DNA from: Rhodoferax sp.
GTDB taxonomy: Bacteria > Pseudomonadota > Gammaproteobacteria > Burkholderiales > Burkholderiaceae_C
Length of the DNA stretch: 7,852 bases
Direction of reading: 5' to 3'
NCBI GenBank assembly: GCA_023231075.1
Contig: JALNWC010000105.1
Coordinates: 1-7,852, forward strand
Positions 5,731-7,852 of the stretch are shown here, piece by piece. A program made the position numbers and the translations under genes. The notes below the pieces were generated by a model, which saw nothing but the letters and a program-made list of their open reading frames with translations, ran no database searches and was not told where the DNA came from. Each line of letters begins with the position of its first letter. The stretch's first letter is position 1.

Positions 5731-7587
5731 ATGGCTTTACTTCAAATCTCCGAACCCGGGCAAACGCCCAACCCGCACGAACGCCGCATTGCCATTGGCA
5801 TTGACCTGGGCACCACGCATTCGCTGGTGGCCAGCGTGCGCCATGGCGTGGCCGAATGCCTGCCCGATGCCCAGGGGCGGGTGATTTTGCCGTCGGTGGT
5901 GCGCTACCTGGCCGGCGGTGGCCGCCAGATTGGCGACGAGGCCGTGGCCGGTGGTGTTGGCGACCCCGAAAACACCCTTGCCTCGGTCAAGCGCTTCATG
6001 GGTCGCAGCCTGAAAGACGTGGCGCTGGCCGCCAAGCTGCCCTACCATTTTGTCGACCACCCCGGCATGCTGGGCCTGCAAACCGTGCAGGGCGAGAAGT
6101 CCCCGGTCGAAGTGAGCGCCGACATTCTGGCCACGCTGCGTTACCGCGCCGAAGACACTTTCAATGCCGACCTGTATGGCGCGGTGATCACCGTGCCGGC
6201 CTATTTTGACGACGCCCAGCGCCAAGCCACCAAGGACGCGGCGCAACTGGCGGGCCTGAACGTGCTGCGCCTGATCAACGAGCCCACCGCCGCGGCCATC
6301 GCCTATGGCCTGGACAACGCCAGCGAAGGGGTTTACGCGGTCTACGACCTGGGCGGCGGCACCTTTGACATCTCCATCCTCAAACTCACCCAGGGCGTGT
6401 TCGAGGTGGTGGCCACCGGGGGTGACTCGGCCCTGGGGGGCGACGATTACGACCATGCCTTGGCCGACTGGGTGCTGGCGCAAACCGGTGCCGCTGTGGC
6501 CAACGCCACCGACAAAGCCGCCCTGAAGGCCGCCGCACGCGTCTGCAAGGAAGCCTTGACGGACGCGGAGCATGCAACTTTCCGGGCTCAATTGACCCAC
6601 GCCGAACTCAGCCTGGCGGTCACCCGCGCAGACTTTGAAGCCGCCAGCCTGTCCTTGACCGCACGCACCTTGCAAGCCGTGCGCAAGGCCTTGCGCGACG
6701 CCCAACTGGCGGCCGGCGAGGTCAAGGGCGTGGTCATGGTGGGCGGCTCCACCCGCATGCCGCAGATCCAGCAGGCGGTGAACGCGTTTTTTGGCCAGAC
6801 GCCACTCACCAACCTCAACCCCGACGAGGTCGTGGCACTGGGCGCCGCCATTCAGGCGAACCAGCTGGCCGGCAACAACCCGGGTGGCGACCTGTTGCTG
6901 CTCGACGTGATTCCGCTCTCGCTCGGCATCGAGACCATGGGCGGGCTGGTGGAGCGCATCGTGCTGCGCAACGAGACCATTCCCACCGCCAAGGCGCAAG
7001 ACTTCACCACCTACATCGACGGTCAGACGGCGCTGGCGCTGCACGTGGTGCAGGGCGAGCGCGACCTGGTGGACGACTGCCGCAGCCTGGCGCGCTTTGA
7101 GCTGCGCGGCATTCCGCCCATGGTGGCCGGCGCCGCGCGCATTCGCGTGACCTTTACCGTCGATGCTGACGGCCTGTTGAGCGTGTCGGCGCGCGAGCAG
7201 GGCAGCGGCGTGGAGGCACAAATTGCCGTCAAGCCATCCTACGGTCTGGCCGACGACCAGATTGCCCGCATGCTGGCTGAAAGCTTCACCACCGCCGAGG
7301 CCGACATGCAGGCCCGCGCCGTGACCGAGGCGCGCGTTGATGCCGACCGCATGATTCTGGCCACCGTGAGCGCGCTCCATGCCGACGGCGATTTGCTCGA
7401 CGACGCCCAGCGCGCCGACATCGACCGCCTGATGCAGGCCGTGCAAGCCGCCCGCACGCTCGAAGACGCCAAGGCGATCGAGGCCATCACGCTGGCGCTG
7501 GCCAAGGGCACCGAAGCCTTTGCCGCGCTGCGCATGAACCGTGGCATCCAAAAAGCCCTGGCCGGCAAAAACATTGCAACGATTTAG
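5731..7587 (+). CDS. hscA: Fe-S assembly Hsp70 chaperone HscA
   Basis: HscA is the specialised Hsp70 that, with HscB, binds the LPPVK motif of IscU and uses ATP to promote cluster transfer. The 618-residue protein (E. coli 616) starts MALLQISEPG, identical to E. coli as I recall it, which fixes the ATG at 5731 although no clear Shine-Dalgarno precedes it. The nucleotide-binding domain shows GIDLGTTHS at 23-31, TVPAYFDDAQRQ at 154-165, NEPTAAAIAYG at 183-193, DLGGGTFD at 206-213 and VMVGGSTRMP at 335-344. The interdomain linker LLLLDVIPLSLGIE is at 388-401, followed by the beta-sandwich substrate-binding domain and an alanine-rich helical lid. The C-terminus lacks the DnaK EEVD tail, as expected for HscA. 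An upstream extension to 5668 passes through a palindromic repeat and is rejected. Confidence 0.98.
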   Translation: MALLQISEPGQTPNPHERRIAIGIDLGTTHSLVASVRHGVAECLPDAQGRVILPSVVRYLAGGGRQIGDEAVAGGVGDPENTLASVKRFMGRSLKDVALAAKLPYHFVDHPGMLGLQTVQGEKSPVEVSADILATLRYRAEDTFNADLYGAVITVPAYFDDAQRQATKDAAQLAGLNVLRLINEPTAAAIAYGLDNASEGVYAVYDLGGGTFDISILKLTQGVFEVVATGGDSALGGDDYDHALADWVLAQTGAAVANATDKAALKAAARVCKEALTDAEHATFRAQLTHAELSLAVTRADFEAASLSLTARTLQAVRKALRDAQLAAGEVKGVVMVGGSTRMPQIQQAVNAFFGQTPLTNLNPDEVVALGAAIQANQLAGNNPGGDLLLLDVIPLSLGIETMGGLVERIVLRNETIPTAKAQDFTTYIDGQTALALHVVQGERDLVDDCRSLARFELRGIPPMVAGAARIRVTFTVDADGLLSVSAREQGSGVEAQIAVKPSYGLADDQIARMLAESFTTAEADMQARAVTEARVDADRMILATVSALHADGDLLDDAQRADIDRLMQAVQAARTLEDAKAIEAITLALAKGTEAFAALRMNRGIQKALAGKNIATI

Positions 7588-7596
7588 AAACTTTGT

Positions 7597-7634
7597 GGGT
7601 CAGACCGCTTTGCGCAGCAAACCTGCGCTGACCC
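7597..7634. repeat. Imperfect 38-bp palindrome between hscA and fdx
   Basis: GGGTCAG (7597-7603) pairs with CTGACCC (7628-7634). The centre can close either as TTTGC (7609-7613) with GCAAA (7617-7621) around a 3-base loop, or as GCGCAG (7612-7617) with CTGCGC (7623-7628). It starts 9 bases after the hscA stop. There is no U-run after it, so it is not a standard terminator. It may stabilise or partly attenuate the mRNA. It is unlike the palindromes before iscU and hscA in sequence. Confidence 0.6.
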
Positions 7635-7652
7635 CAACCAATTAACCCGACC

Positions 7653-7852
7653 ATGCCCATCATCAAAATCCTGCCCCACGCCGAATACTGCCCGCAGGGC
7701 GCCGAGGTGTCGGCCCCGGCGGGCACCTCCATTTGCGAAGCCCTGCTGGACAATCACATCCACATCGAGCACGCCTGCGAAATGAGCTGCGCCTGCACCA
7801 CCTGCCATGTCATCGTGCGCGAAGGCTTCGAGTCGCTGGCGCCATCGGAAGA
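7653..7852 (+). CDS. fdx: ISC-type [2Fe-2S] ferredoxin (5' part, cut by window edge)
   Basis: Fdx is an adrenodoxin-like ferredoxin that supplies electrons for Fe-S assembly on IscU. The visible 66 residues begin MPIIKILPHAEYCPQGAEV. The cluster loop HACEMSCACTTCH has ligands C42, C48 and C51 at the E. coli numbering. C46 is also conserved. The fourth ligand (Cys87 in E. coli) and the C-terminus lie beyond the edge; the family is about 111 residues long. The ATG at 7653 is 65 bases after hscA and has no strong Shine-Dalgarno. It is the usual gene after hscA in isc operons. Confidence 0.95.
   Translation, partial: MPIIKILPHAEYCPQGAEVSAPAGTSICEALLDNHIHIEHACEMSCACTTCHVIVREGFESLAPSE

Noticed and set aside
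134..7852. A novel defence, mobile or biosynthetic system hidden among these genes
   Set aside because: All coding space is taken by eight standard housekeeping genes with intact motifs; there is no transposase, integrase, phage gene, toxin-antitoxin pair or CRISPR array.

Overview
The window carries a housekeeping block from a high-GC betaproteobacterium, most likely a member of the Burkholderiales close to Comamonadaceae (Rhodoferax/Polaromonas-like). That placement rests on protein similarity as I remember it, strong G/C preference at third codon positions, and the gene order; I could not run a search. All genes are on the + strand. The order is uvrB, then iscR-iscS-iscU-iscA-hscB-hscA-fdx, with fdx cut by the right edge.

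Layout: positions 1-133 hold only the region upstream of uvrB, with no gene I can name. UvrB, the damage-verification helicase of nucleotide excision repair, fills 134-2254. A 122-base AT-richer gap follows (2255-2376) with a plausible iscR promoter, an IscR type-1-like operator overlapping its -35 region, and a hairpin at the predicted 5' end of the mRNA. The rest is a complete ISC iron-sulfur assembly operon up to the ferredoxin. IscR is the [2Fe-2S] sensor/repressor, IscS the cysteine desulfurase, IscU the scaffold, IscA the A-type carrier, HscB (J protein) and HscA (Hsp70) the chaperone pair that acts on the IscU LPPVK motif, and Fdx the electron donor. The catalytic and ligand residues expected from the E. 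coli proteins are present in every complete protein.

The genes are conventional and I see no new protein system. The less ordinary content lies between genes. A 73-bp element between iscS and iscU can fold as a cloverleaf and has a truncated tandem copy beside it. A 9-bp stem joins the end of iscA to the Shine-Dalgarno of hscB, which appears to start with TTG. Two further, different palindromes lie before hscA and before fdx. These spacers, plus the promoter region, are the parts worth checking.

Several open frames extend upstream of the true starts. For iscR (to a TTG at 2305), iscS (to 2858) and hscA (to a TTG at 5668) I chose shorter starts, from ribosome-binding sites or alignment with the E. 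coli N-termini.
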